Assembly (NCBI GenBank): GCA_964593455.1
Contig: CAZQHK010000020.1
Coordinates: forward strand, 1 to 64,000
DNA: 64,000 nt
DNA from: CAZQHK01 sp964593455
GTDB lineage: Bacteria > Muiribacteriota > CAYSPT01
Reading direction: 5' to 3'
The translations under genes were made by a program, and so were the position numbers. The notes beneath the pieces were generated by a model. It did no database searches and had not been told where the DNA came from. It saw nothing but the letters and a program-made list of their open reading frames with translations. Shown here one piece after another: positions 44,913 through 52,806 of the stretch (positions are counted from its first letter, which is position 1; the number at the start of each line of letters is the position of its first letter).

Positions 44913-46054
44913 AGTTTTGCCACTTTCACAACCGGTAAAGTAAAGAAAAATGTCGAGCCTTGACCGGGCTCTGTATCAACCCATATCCGGCCGCCGTGCT
45001 GTTGTACAATCCTTTTACATAAAGCCAGACCGATACCGGTTCCCGGATATTCCGTGCGGCTGTGCAAACGTTGAAAGATCACGAAGATCCGCTCGGCAGA
45101 CTCAGGCTCCAGGCCGATACCGTTGTCGGCCACAGAAAACACCCAGTACTCTTCTTCTTCCCGGACCGATATATGAATCCGGGGATTCTCTTCGCTGCGG
45201 TACTTGAGAGCGTTACCTATCAGGTTTTGAAACAGCTGAACAAGCTGTGACTGATCAGCCTGTACGATTGGAAGTGGATCGAAGGTAATAACAGCGCTAT
45301 TGTCGCCTATAGCCAGCCCGAGGTTATTCAGCGTCTGATCAATTACCAGGTTACAATCTACCGGTTCGAACTTTTCTCCCTGCCGCCTGAGCTGGGAATA
45401 AATCAGCAGATCGTTGATCATGGTCTGCATCCGGTATGCTCCGTCCACGGCAAAGGCAATAAAATCATCCGCGTCCTGCCCGAGCTGGCCGCCGTACCGT
45501 TTGGCTAAAAGCTGCACGTAGCTGGCCACCATCCTCAACGGTTCCTGTAGATCGTGAGAGGCAATATAGGCAAACTGCTCCAATTCTTTGTTGGAACGGG
45601 CCAGTTCTTTTGACAACCGGTCCAATTCCCGGTTTTTTTGTTTGAGATCTTCGTCGCTCGCCTTGCGGTCCCCGATATCCCGAGCGATGGAGAGGATAAC
45701 TCTTTGGGCATCAAGTAAAAGTCTGTGCGAGCTTATCTCAACCGGAATTCCGGAGCCATCCCGTGCGGTGAGTATCGCTTCAAAGGTGATCCGTTCTTTA
45801 TCCCAGAGCTCATCCACAACACCCGGACCGTTCTCGATACCGCCTGGCGACAGGATGTCACGCAGTGACATGCTCAGCAGTTCTTCCCTGCTGTATCCCA
45901 GACGGCGGCAGGCAGTTTCATTTACCTCGATAAACATCCCCTGAGTTCCATCGGGAGACACCGTGTGCAGGAAGATGGAATCGCTCGCCGCGCTGAAGAG
46001 CAGCTTGAAAATCTCTTCCTGCTTATCGAGGGGATTTCCGTGCGCTATGTCCAT
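44909..46054 (-). CDS. PAS-domain histidine kinase
   Basis: 381 residues: PAS (15-130, LFSAASDSIFLHT...ILSIARDIGDRK), a coiled segment, YIASHDLQEPLRMVASY with the phospho-His (about 160-225) and an ATPase domain (265-375; NLIGNALKY, DNGIGL, GTGIGLAL). Cytoplasmic. The phytochrome-like HDLQEPLR box matches that of the large kinase at 8449. GAGGA precedes ATG 46054. It sits between a response regulator gene and the hybrid kinase. Confidence 0.94.
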   Translation of the reverse strand: MDIAHGNPLDKQEEIFKLLFSAASDSIFLHTVSPDGTQGMFIEVNETACRRLGYSREELLSMSLRDILSPGGIENGPGVVDELWDKERITFEAILTARDGSGIPVEISSHRLLLDAQRVILSIARDIGDRKASDEDLKQKNRELDRLSKELARSNKELEQFAYIASHDLQEPLRMVASYVQLLAKRYGGQLGQDADDFIAFAVDGAYRMQTMINDLLIYSQLRRQGEKFEPVDCNLVIDQTLNNLGLAIGDNSAVITFDPLPIVQADQSQLVQLFQNLIGNALKYRSEENPRIHISVREEEEYWVFSVADNGIGLEPESAERIFVIFQRLHSRTEYPGTGIGLALCKRIVQQHGGRIWVDTEPGQGSTFFFTLPVVKVAKL

Positions 46055-46064
46055 TACGTAATCC

Positions 46065-46469
46065 TCAATCCGGTAGTTTGTCTGATTCGAGAATCTTCTT
46101 GACCCGCGACATCAGTTCCTCCCGGTTGACTGGCTTGACCAGATAATCGGTAGCTCCTTTTTGGATCGCTTCGATCACAGTATCCGCGTCACGTTTCACC
46201 GTCAGCATCAACACCGGTACCCGGGCCACTCGTTTATCGCGGGACGCCCGTATATGATGCAAAACTTCCATTCCGTCCATTCCCGGCATCTGGATGTCAA
46301 GCAGCACCAGGCGGGGATGTTCGCGTTCAATCAGTTCTAACCCGGCTTTTCCGGTGTCTGCAGCGAGAATCTCCACCTGGTGGTTTTTATAGAACTTCCG
46401 GATTGTTGACATAACCAGGCTGAGAATATCAGGGTCATCATCGACAATTACGATCTTACCCGTTACCAT
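46065..46469 (-). CDS. Single-domain response regulator
   Basis: 134-residue receiver of the CheY/Spo0F type: DDDPD near 10, phospho-acceptor Asp in LVLLDIQMPGMDG, the switch Thr in LMLTVKRDAD and Lys in VKPVN. No output domain. GGAGGG lies 6 bases before ATG 46469. It overlaps the end of the TrmJ-like gene by 14 bases and is followed 10 bases later by a kinase. Confidence 0.94.
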   Translation of the reverse strand: MVTGKIVIVDDDPDILSLVMSTIRKFYKNHQVEILAADTGKAGLELIEREHPRLVLLDIQMPGMDGMEVLHHIRASRDKRVARVPVLMLTVKRDADTVIEAIQKGATDYLVKPVNREELMSRVKKILESDKLPD

Positions 46470-47238
46470 TTCGAACCCTCCCCGCCGCCCATTTAATAAT
46501 TTTCCGCATCATAGCAAGCTCTTGCATATCAAGGCCTGTTCGATCGAAGATGGTCCTGATACGACGCATGGTGAGCTTGACACTGGTACACTTTTCGAGG
46601 TCAAGGCCTTGGACCAAGTCTTCCCAGTAATTATACATTATTTCCATTTCATGACGGGGAAGCAAAGAGCGTTCAACCTCTTTCATCCGATAAAATTTAT
46701 CAGACATTAGCAGCTTGCGCAACTCGTAGGCGAAAACCGTCACCGAGTGAGACAGGTTCATGGAAGGAGAGATAGGCGAAGTGGGGATATGCGCAGCCAA
46801 CTGACACCGGTCGAATTCATCGGCGGACAGACCCGAAACCTCGTTTCCGAATACAAATGCCACCTCCCCGGTTTTGAGCTGTTTAGCCGCCAGGCTGGCC
46901 GCCGTGTCGGGTGTATCCGATATATGGCGATTCCGGCCAGAACGTCGCGATGCAGCGATGGCCAAGCTGACCGTCGACAATGCTTCATCCAAGGTGTCAT
47001 GAACCTGGGCTCCCAGGAGCACATCATTGTTGCCGGCTGCCATCATCCGCGCTTCTTCCGAACGGTAATCGCACGGGTCGACCAGGACCAGACGGTTAAA
47101 CCCCATGTTGGTGAGTGTCCGGGCAGTAGAGCCCACATTGCCGCCATAAAGCGGCTTGACCAGAATAAAGAGCACCTTATGCCGGATTGTTTCTAAAATA
47201 CCGGTCTCCCTTTTTTCACGCTCGGCATTATCTGACAC
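46456..47238 (-). CDS. TrmJ-like SPOUT RNA 2'-O-methyltransferase
   Basis: 260 residues with the SpoU/TrmH motifs: VKPLYGGNVGSTARTLTNMG (split: NVGSTAR), FVFGNEVSGLS and the SAM-binding PTSPISPSMNLSHSVTV. The C-terminal helical extension (190-255) is of the TrmJ type, which methylates the ribose at position 32 of tRNA. The exact substrate is not certain. It starts at GTG, overlapping the radical SAM gene by 11 bases, with GGGAGT upstream. Confidence 0.9.
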   Translation of the reverse strand: MSDNAEREKRETGILETIRHKVLFILVKPLYGGNVGSTARTLTNMGFNRLVLVDPCDYRSEEARMMAAGNNDVLLGAQVHDTLDEALSTVSLAIAASRRSGRNRHISDTPDTAASLAAKQLKTGEVAFVFGNEVSGLSADEFDRCQLAAHIPTSPISPSMNLSHSVTVFAYELRKLLMSDKFYRMKEVERSLLPRHEMEIMYNYWEDLVQGLDLEKCTSVKLTMRRIRTIFDRTGLDMQELAMMRKIIKWAAGRVRNGNG

Positions 47239-47833
47239 GAAGTTTTACTCCCAATTCATTTGCCAGAGCCCGGCAGCGGTGGATGTCGATACTTCCCTCA
47301 TCTACAACCGTGACCATTACTTCCGGAACGAGATCCCTGGCTCGCCGGATAAATTCAACAATCGATCGAAACGTCCCCGAGCCAAACCGCGGTGAACAGA
47401 GCTGATTGTATGTCGCCTTGTCGGCTGCGTTGAGACTAACCGATATGACATCCATACATGATGCCAGGTTATCCAGGGACTCCTGACCCGACAGGAGTAA
47501 CAGATGGCCGTTGGTATTAAGCCGTATCCGGAAGGCTCCTTTCGACTTTAAATACCGAGCCACTTGTATCATTACTTCAGAACGCAGGGTCGGCTCGCCG
47601 TAGCCGCAAAACACAAATTCCCGGAAAGTCGATACCGGGCGTCCAGTCTCTTTCAAGAACAATTCTAAATCTTGTATTACCTGCTCGGCTGTGGGCTCTT
47701 GATCCAGCTTGAGATCGAATTGACCTAACGTATAGATGCCCCTAGTCTTGGCACAAAAAACACACCGACACGTGCACCGGTTGGTCAGGTTAATATACAC
47801 CGCCTCGGGACGGTACTCATAGACGAGTGTCAA
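47228..47833 (-). CDS. TatD-linked-type radical SAM protein
   Basis: 201 residues. The radical SAM cluster motif is CTCRCVFC (about 18-25), with FCGYGEPTL as the SAM-binding GEP segment and LNTNGHLLL. Small proteins of this kind are annotated as TatD-family-associated radical SAM proteins; their reaction is unknown. It starts at TTG inside the TTGA overlap with the coaE stop. No second cluster domain is present. Confidence 0.88.
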   Translation of the reverse strand: MTLVYEYRPEAVYINLTNRCTCRCVFCAKTRGIYTLGQFDLKLDQEPTAEQVIQDLELFLKETGRPVSTFREFVFCGYGEPTLRSEVMIQVARYLKSKGAFRIRLNTNGHLLLLSGQESLDNLASCMDVISVSLNAADKATYNQLCSPRFGSGTFRSIVEFIRRARDLVPEVMVTVVDEGSIDIHRCRALANELGVKLRVR

Positions 47834-48447
47834 TGATATTCTTTCAGTTTATCCCAAATCTGGTCGACCTGGCACCGGGTCTCCTTGAACGAGCCCGAAT
47901 TGTCTATCACATAATCGGCCAATTCCAGCTTCGCTTTCCAGGGAAGCTGGGCGTCAAGCCGCTTCAGGATATCGTTAATATCTAAATTATCCCGGTTGCG
48001 GAGCCGCTCGATCTGCTGCTCTACCGGCAGGTAGACCACGATTATCCGATTGCAGCACGTATGAGTGCCTGTTTCCACCAGAACAGCCGCTTCTATCATC
48101 ACCAGAGATATTCCATCCGACCTGAGTTGTTGCATTTCTTGTTTGACTTGCTTAATCAAGCGAGGATGCACGATATTTTCAAGCTTACGGCGAGCTTCCG
48201 GGTTACCAAACACAATATCACCCAGAAGTTTCCTGTTGATCAAGCCTTCTTCGCTCAGGATACCCCGTCCGAAACATTTGACCAGTTGATTATACGCCGG
48301 ACACCCGGCTTCTATGACCAGGTGCCCGGCTTTATCGGCATCTATAACGGAGGTCCCAAGTTCCTGAAACATGGCTGCTACCGTTGATTTACCGCTGGCG
48401 ATACCACCAGTAAGTCCTATTTTGAAGAATTTCTTCAGCCCCCTCAT
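47830..48447 (-). CDS. coaE: Dephospho-CoA kinase
   Basis: 205 residues; last step of coenzyme A synthesis, phosphorylating the 3'-OH of dephospho-CoA. P-loop GLTGGIASGKSTVAAMF, VIDADKAGH, HPRLIKQVKQE and VVYLPVEQQIERLRNRD. Normal length. No strong ribosome site precedes ATG 48447. It is 13 bases after the HAMP gene, in the same operon as the radical SAM and TrmJ-like genes. Confidence 0.95.
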   Translation of the reverse strand: MRGLKKFFKIGLTGGIASGKSTVAAMFQELGTSVIDADKAGHLVIEAGCPAYNQLVKCFGRGILSEEGLINRKLLGDIVFGNPEARRKLENIVHPRLIKQVKQEMQQLRSDGISLVMIEAAVLVETGTHTCCNRIIVVYLPVEQQIERLRNRDNLDINDILKRLDAQLPWKAKLELADYVIDNSGSFKETRCQVDQIWDKLKEYH

Positions 48448-48459
48448 GTTTTGTCGGTC

Positions 48460-49068
48460 TTAACTCTCTGCCCCAGCGGACTCGGCCTCCTCGTTCGCCG
48501 CCGGTTGTTCTTCCGGCTTCTGCAGCCTGAAGGCGGACAACGCTCCACGCAACTCTTCGAGTTGCCCGTTTAAGTCCGCCAACTGTTTTTTGTCCATAGC
48601 TTTTTCCAGAACTTCGAAACGTTCGACAACCGTGATCAGGTTGCCCTGGAGTGTCCGGGCCATGGCATTGAAAGCGTCAGCCAGGTTGCTAAGATGGTCT
48701 CCTTTTCTCAGCTTGGTCTGAATGTACAGATCGCCACCCGCGATATCGCGCATACACCGCTCCAGTTTAAAAGCGGGGCCGGCTATTTGATGAGAGAAGA
48801 TGATACCCACCATGATGATCACTACGAGATCCACAATGATTAGCAGAAAAATTTTGCTCTTCATCTCAGAAAAAACACGATGAATTATATCGTCGAGTTC
48901 CTCGCTCCTAAATCCCTTCTCTTCCAGCACCTTGGCTTTGAAGAATTGCGTAAGGATGTAGACGTTAAAAACCGTAATAATTGTCACCAGAAAGAATAGT
49001 AGCATTATGACCAGGATTAGCTTTGTCTGCATTCCTTTCATGATGAAATATGTTTTTCGCTGCCTCAT
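48460..49068 (-). CDS. HAMP-domain membrane protein without output domain
   Basis: 202 residues: two membrane helices (about 14-37 and 72-96) around a short periplasmic loop, then a HAMP domain (about 97-150; HQIAGPAFKLERCMRDIAGG and FNAMARTLQ) and a Glu-rich coiled C-terminus. It lacks chemoreceptor or kinase output, so it probably relays through partner proteins. ATG 49068 is preferred to the ATG six bases earlier because GGAGG is then 7 bases away. It heads the coaE operon. Confidence 0.88.
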   Translation of the reverse strand: MRQRKTYFIMKGMQTKLILVIMLLFFLVTIITVFNVYILTQFFKAKVLEEKGFRSEELDDIIHRVFSEMKSKIFLLIIVDLVVIIMVGIIFSHQIAGPAFKLERCMRDIAGGDLYIQTKLRKGDHLSNLADAFNAMARTLQGNLITVVERFEVLEKAMDKKQLADLNGQLEELRGALSAFRLQKPEEQPAANEEAESAGAES

Positions 49069-49165
49069 ATCCATTCCTCCTTACATTCACATACTATAAC
49101 GTATATAATCCGGGTTGCACGACCGAACCGTCGTCGACCGGGCAAATTATTGATTGCCGATCCGG

Positions 49166-50185
49166 CTATTCTGTCTTTTCTTCCACCTCGCTTTCACGAA
49201 GTAACATAGCCGCTTCTTCAGGCACGGTAGGATTGATGAAAAAACCCGAACCCCATTCGAAACCTGCGTCTTTTGTCAGTTTAGGAATAAGTTCAAAATG
49301 CCAGTGATAATGGTCAATATGTTCCTGGTCAAAGGTAGATGAATGAAGAAATAGATTGAACGGTGGTTCATCAAGTATCCTGACCAGTTTAAGAATGGTA
49401 GCCCTCAGAATCAGGGCCAGGCCCCGCACTTCGTCTTCATTGATATTGTCAAAATGCGAGTTGTGATTTTTAGGTAAAATCCAAATTTCGTACGGGAAAC
49501 GTGACGCGAACGGGCAAAAAGCCAAAAAATCATGTGTTTCCGCCACCAACCGGACCCCGTCATCAAGTTCCTGCGAGACCATGTCACAGTACACACACCG
49601 TTCCTTGTAATCGTAGTACAGTTCGGCTCCCTCGAGCTCCTCCTGAACCCGTTTGGGAACGATAGGAAGACCGACGATATGCGAGTGCGGATGATGGAGA
49701 AAGGCGCCGGCAGTCACACCATGGTTCTTGGTGACCATGACGTATTTTATCCTGCTATCCTGCTTCAACTCATTTATTCTCGAGCGGTAGATAGCGATAA
49801 TTCTCCCTATTCGTTCGGCGGTGATGTCCCCCCATTCCTGACGGTGACAGGGAGTTTCCAATACCAGTTCGTGCGCCCCCGTGGCCCTCATGGCATCGAA
49901 CATTCCCACTCCGTATTTTTTCATTGGTTCCGCCGGGTCGAGAATGGGTTCTTTGTCTGGAACTACCCGTATGTCCCAGCCTTGTTCGTTTGGATTACTA
50001 CCGGCTTTCCGGCAGGAAAAAATCTCGGGTGGTGTCATGTATTCACGTCCTTCGCAAAAAGGACAGTTCTCCTGATCATCAGGTATTTCCGTATGGTTGG
50101 AGATAAACTGATGAGGTCTTTGATTACGTTCCGTGGATATGATGACCCACCGCTGCGTCGCCGGATCTTTTCTAAGCTCACGCAT
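49166..50185 (-). CDS. GalT-family enzyme with HxHxH triad
   Basis: 339 residues of the galactose-1-phosphate uridylyltransferase family: LRKDPATQRWVII, zinc-type Cys pairs (CPFCEG, CVYCD), FLHHPHSHIVGLP, FASRFPYEIWILP and HYHWHFELIP. Authentic GalT has Gln after the catalytic histidine (HPHxQ); here it is His (HPHSH), as in the hydrolase side of the HIT superfamily. The enzyme may thus be a nucleotide hydrolase or phosphorylase rather than a GalT. ATG 50185 is preferred (GGAGAGGA upstream). It follows glgA by 4 bases, so ADP-glucose or a related nucleotide sugar is a plausible substrate. Confidence 0.88.
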   Translation of the reverse strand: MRELRKDPATQRWVIISTERNQRPHQFISNHTEIPDDQENCPFCEGREYMTPPEIFSCRKAGSNPNEQGWDIRVVPDKEPILDPAEPMKKYGVGMFDAMRATGAHELVLETPCHRQEWGDITAERIGRIIAIYRSRINELKQDSRIKYVMVTKNHGVTAGAFLHHPHSHIVGLPIVPKRVQEELEGAELYYDYKERCVYCDMVSQELDDGVRLVAETHDFLAFCPFASRFPYEIWILPKNHNSHFDNINEDEVRGLALILRATILKLVRILDEPPFNLFLHSSTFDQEHIDHYHWHFELIPKLTKDAGFEWGSGFFINPTVPEEAAMLLRESEVEEKTE

Positions 50186-50189
50186 CAGA

Positions 50190-51620
50190 TTATTCCTCTC
50201 CGCCCTCCACGGCTCCAAGACTCGAATACAGGTTAACATATTCTGAGGCGGAACGTCCCCATGAATGGTCTTCCTGCATACCGCGGACAGCTATATCCCG
50301 CCATGTTTCTCTTTTCCGGTAAACCGTAATAGCCCGATCAACAGCGTCAAGCAAGGCACGAGGAGAATACTCGGCAAAAGAAAATCCGTTTCCCGAACCG
50401 TCGACAGGATTATAATTGTGGATTGTCTCGGCCAACCCGCCACAACGTCTTACTACCGGCACCGATCCATATCTGAGAGCCATCAACTGTCCCAATCCAC
50501 CTGGTTCAAAACGCGACGGCATGAGGAACATATCCGAACCGGCATAGATCAATTTGGCTAGTGCGTCATCATAACTTATTTTGACAGCGAGTTTCCCCGG
50601 GAAGGTCCTGGCGGCAGCTGACAGGAACGCCTCATACTGAGGTTCACCTGATCCGAGAACCACCAGTTGAAGCTCCCGAGCCATCAGTTCCTTCATAACC
50701 GAACGTAAAAGATCGAATCCTTTTTGCTCCGCCAGCCGCGAAACCATCCCGATAAGCGGCGCGGAGGATTCGGGCAGACCAAACAATTGCTGTAGCCGCT
50801 TTTTGTTGACAGACCGGCGGTCAAAGCTGTTCCAGGAGAAACGGGCGGCAATCTTCTTGTCGCGCTGGGGATCCCATTCGGTGTAATCCAGGCCGTTGAT
50901 GATACCGTGGAGGTTGTCTTTCCTGCTTCGAAGTACGCCGGCCAGACCGACTCCGTTCACCGGAGTCTGTATTTCTTTAGCGTATTTGCTGCTGACCGTA
51001 GTCACCACATCGGAGTACATAATACCGGCTTTGATCATATTGAGTTTGCCGTAAAACTCCAGTTTTTCCGGGACAAACAGCTTCCAATCAAGACCAGCCG
51101 TGCGCATGTAGCCGGCACTACATACTCCCTGATACTGCAGGTTGTGGATGGTAAAAACCGTTTTAATGCCGGCGAAAAACGGATCGTCGGTCAGGACTGT
51201 CTTTAGATAAACCGGAATCAACCCGGTGTGCCAGTCATGACAATGGATTATATCCGGCTTCCAGTTGAGCGTTTTTATCGTCTCCAGAACCGTTTTACAG
51301 AAAAAGATGAACCGTTCCGGATCATCTTGATATCCATATAGCTCGTCACGGTCGAAATAGCCGTAGTTGTCCGAAAAGTAAACCTGCACGCCTTTTTTGA
51401 GCCGTCGCTTCTTAATGATAGCCGTTTTGATCCCACGGTTCATGCGGATCGGGAAGTCACACACATACTCAAGCCCGCCAATTCCCCGGTAACGAGGGAC
51501 GGCCAATCGTACATGCACCTTCTTTTCCAGCAAAGCCGATGGAAGACTCCCGGCAACATCGGCCAAACCTCCGGTTTTGGCAAACGGAACCGCCTCAGAT
51601 GCTGCGAATAGTACCTTCAA
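50190..51620 (-). CDS. glgA: Glycogen synthase (ADP-glucose type)
   Basis: 476 residues, GT5 family; extends alpha-1,4-glucan chains from ADP-glucose. N-terminal KTGGLADVAGSLPSAL binds the nucleotide sugar, HCHDWHTGLIPVYLK is typical, and the C-terminal domain has MVSRLAEQKGFDLL and MPSRFEPGGLGQLMALRYG. Start ATG 51620 lies 4 bases after the upstream galT-like gene. Flanked on both sides by galT-type genes in one transcript. Confidence 0.97.
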   Translation of the reverse strand: MKVLFAASEAVPFAKTGGLADVAGSLPSALLEKKVHVRLAVPRYRGIGGLEYVCDFPIRMNRGIKTAIIKKRRLKKGVQVYFSDNYGYFDRDELYGYQDDPERFIFFCKTVLETIKTLNWKPDIIHCHDWHTGLIPVYLKTVLTDDPFFAGIKTVFTIHNLQYQGVCSAGYMRTAGLDWKLFVPEKLEFYGKLNMIKAGIMYSDVVTTVSSKYAKEIQTPVNGVGLAGVLRSRKDNLHGIINGLDYTEWDPQRDKKIAARFSWNSFDRRSVNKKRLQQLFGLPESSAPLIGMVSRLAEQKGFDLLRSVMKELMARELQLVVLGSGEPQYEAFLSAAARTFPGKLAVKISYDDALAKLIYAGSDMFLMPSRFEPGGLGQLMALRYGSVPVVRRCGGLAETIHNYNPVDGSGNGFSFAEYSPRALLDAVDRAITVYRKRETWRDIAVRGMQEDHSWGRSASEYVNLYSSLGAVEGGEE

Positions 51621-51624
51621 AGCT

Positions 51625-52635
51625 TCATCCTCCCGTTTCTTTGCATTTTTCCTTCAGCAGGCGGGCAGCCTGCTCTGGCTCAGTGGGATTAATATGGAAC
51701 CCCGTCCCCCATTCGAATCCGGCAACCTTGACCAGACGGGGAATGATTTCTATGTGCCAGTGATAATACTTGAGCTTGGGACTATTGCACGGTGACGTGT
51801 GCAACACGTAATTGAACGATGGTTTGTCGAGTACTCGTGAGAGGCCACCCAGTATCCTTTGCAAGGTGTGGGACAGATCTCCCACCATAGACTCTTCGAT
51901 GTTTCCGAAAGACGAGTAGTGCTCTTTCGGCAGTATCCACATCTCATAGGGGAAACGGGAGGCAAAGGGAGCAAACACGACGAAGTGTTCGCTCTGGCAG
52001 ACAAACCGGACACCGTCATCCAGTTCCTGCTTCAAAATATCACAAAACACACAGCGTTCTTTAAAATTATAATAATGTTTGGAGCCCCTCATTTCTTCCT
52101 GGACCCGTTTAGGCACCACGGGAGTCGCTATAAGTTGGGAATGGGGGTGTTTCAGTGACGCACCGGCAGCCTGGCCTTCATTCTTGAAAATCAGGATATA
52201 TTTGAATCTAGTGTCTCGAGTGAGATCGACATACCGGGCGCGATAAGCCCATATCACCTGTTCCGCTTGCTCCTGGGTGTAGGTGTGGAAATCTCCGGAA
52301 TGTTCGGGAGTTTCGATAATGACCTCATGTGCTCCGATTCCATCCATTCGGTCGTACATACCGACACCGGAACGGTTCAAATTCCCCTCGATCACGAGAG
52401 CGGGGAACCGGTTGGGAATCACCCTTACCCACCACTCCGGGCCATTTTCCAGGCTGCCTTCTGCTCGAAATGCCAGGATCTCCGGCGGTGTTTTTTCTTC
52501 ATTTCCCGGGCAAAACGGGCATGAATCTTTTTCATTTACCGAATTGTTTTGTGAGTAGTTTTCCAGGTTACCGGTTCGCTCGGGAGCGATAATAACCCAT
52601 CGTCTGGAGACAGGATCTTTTCTCAACTCCGGCAT
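51625..52635 (-). CDS. galT: Galactose-1-phosphate uridylyltransferase-type enzyme
   Basis: 337 residues: LRKDPVSRRWVIIAPERTGN, CPFCPGNEEKTPPE, CVFCDI, the catalytic LKHPHSQLIATPVVPKRV with the transferase-type Gln, and YYHWHIEIIP. It should move a nucleotidyl group between UDP- or ADP-sugars and a sugar phosphate. The Gln distinguishes it from the downstream paralogue (HPHSH). ATG 52635 has GGAGG 6 bases upstream. First gene of the galT-glgA-galT-like operon with a strong predicted promoter. Confidence 0.92.
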   Translation of the reverse strand: MPELRKDPVSRRWVIIAPERTGNLENYSQNNSVNEKDSCPFCPGNEEKTPPEILAFRAEGSLENGPEWWVRVIPNRFPALVIEGNLNRSGVGMYDRMDGIGAHEVIIETPEHSGDFHTYTQEQAEQVIWAYRARYVDLTRDTRFKYILIFKNEGQAAGASLKHPHSQLIATPVVPKRVQEEMRGSKHYYNFKERCVFCDILKQELDDGVRFVCQSEHFVVFAPFASRFPYEMWILPKEHYSSFGNIEESMVGDLSHTLQRILGGLSRVLDKPSFNYVLHTSPCNSPKLKYYHWHIEIIPRLVKVAGFEWGTGFHINPTEPEQAARLLKEKCKETGG

Positions 52636-52745
52636 CGACAACCTCCGCTTACGATTCCTGAACCGACAATTAAACCAGATTAATTCATGAATCTGCGTAG
52701 CGAAGCAGAACGCTTTATAAATTAGTCGGGTTCAGTAGATTTCGG

Positions 52746-52756
52746 GACAATTTGTC
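52746..52756. promoter_or_regulatory. Palindrome at the galT-glgA transcription start
   Basis: GACAATTTGTC is a perfect 11-base palindrome directly after the -10 box, where a repressor would block transcription. A second palindrome ATTCATGAAT lies in the leader at 52683-52692. Confidence 0.4.
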
Positions 52757-52785
52757 ATTGTAAGTGAGAGCACCCCTGGTGTCAA
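52757..52785 (-). promoter_or_regulatory. Strong predicted promoter of galT-glgA-galT
   Basis: On the minus strand a perfect TTGACA (52785-52780), 17-base spacer and TACAAT (52762-52757). The leader of about 115 bases before ATG 52635 could hold regulatory structure. Confidence 0.75.
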
Positions 52786-52806
52786 GAACAGCACGATTCC
52801 AAACGA

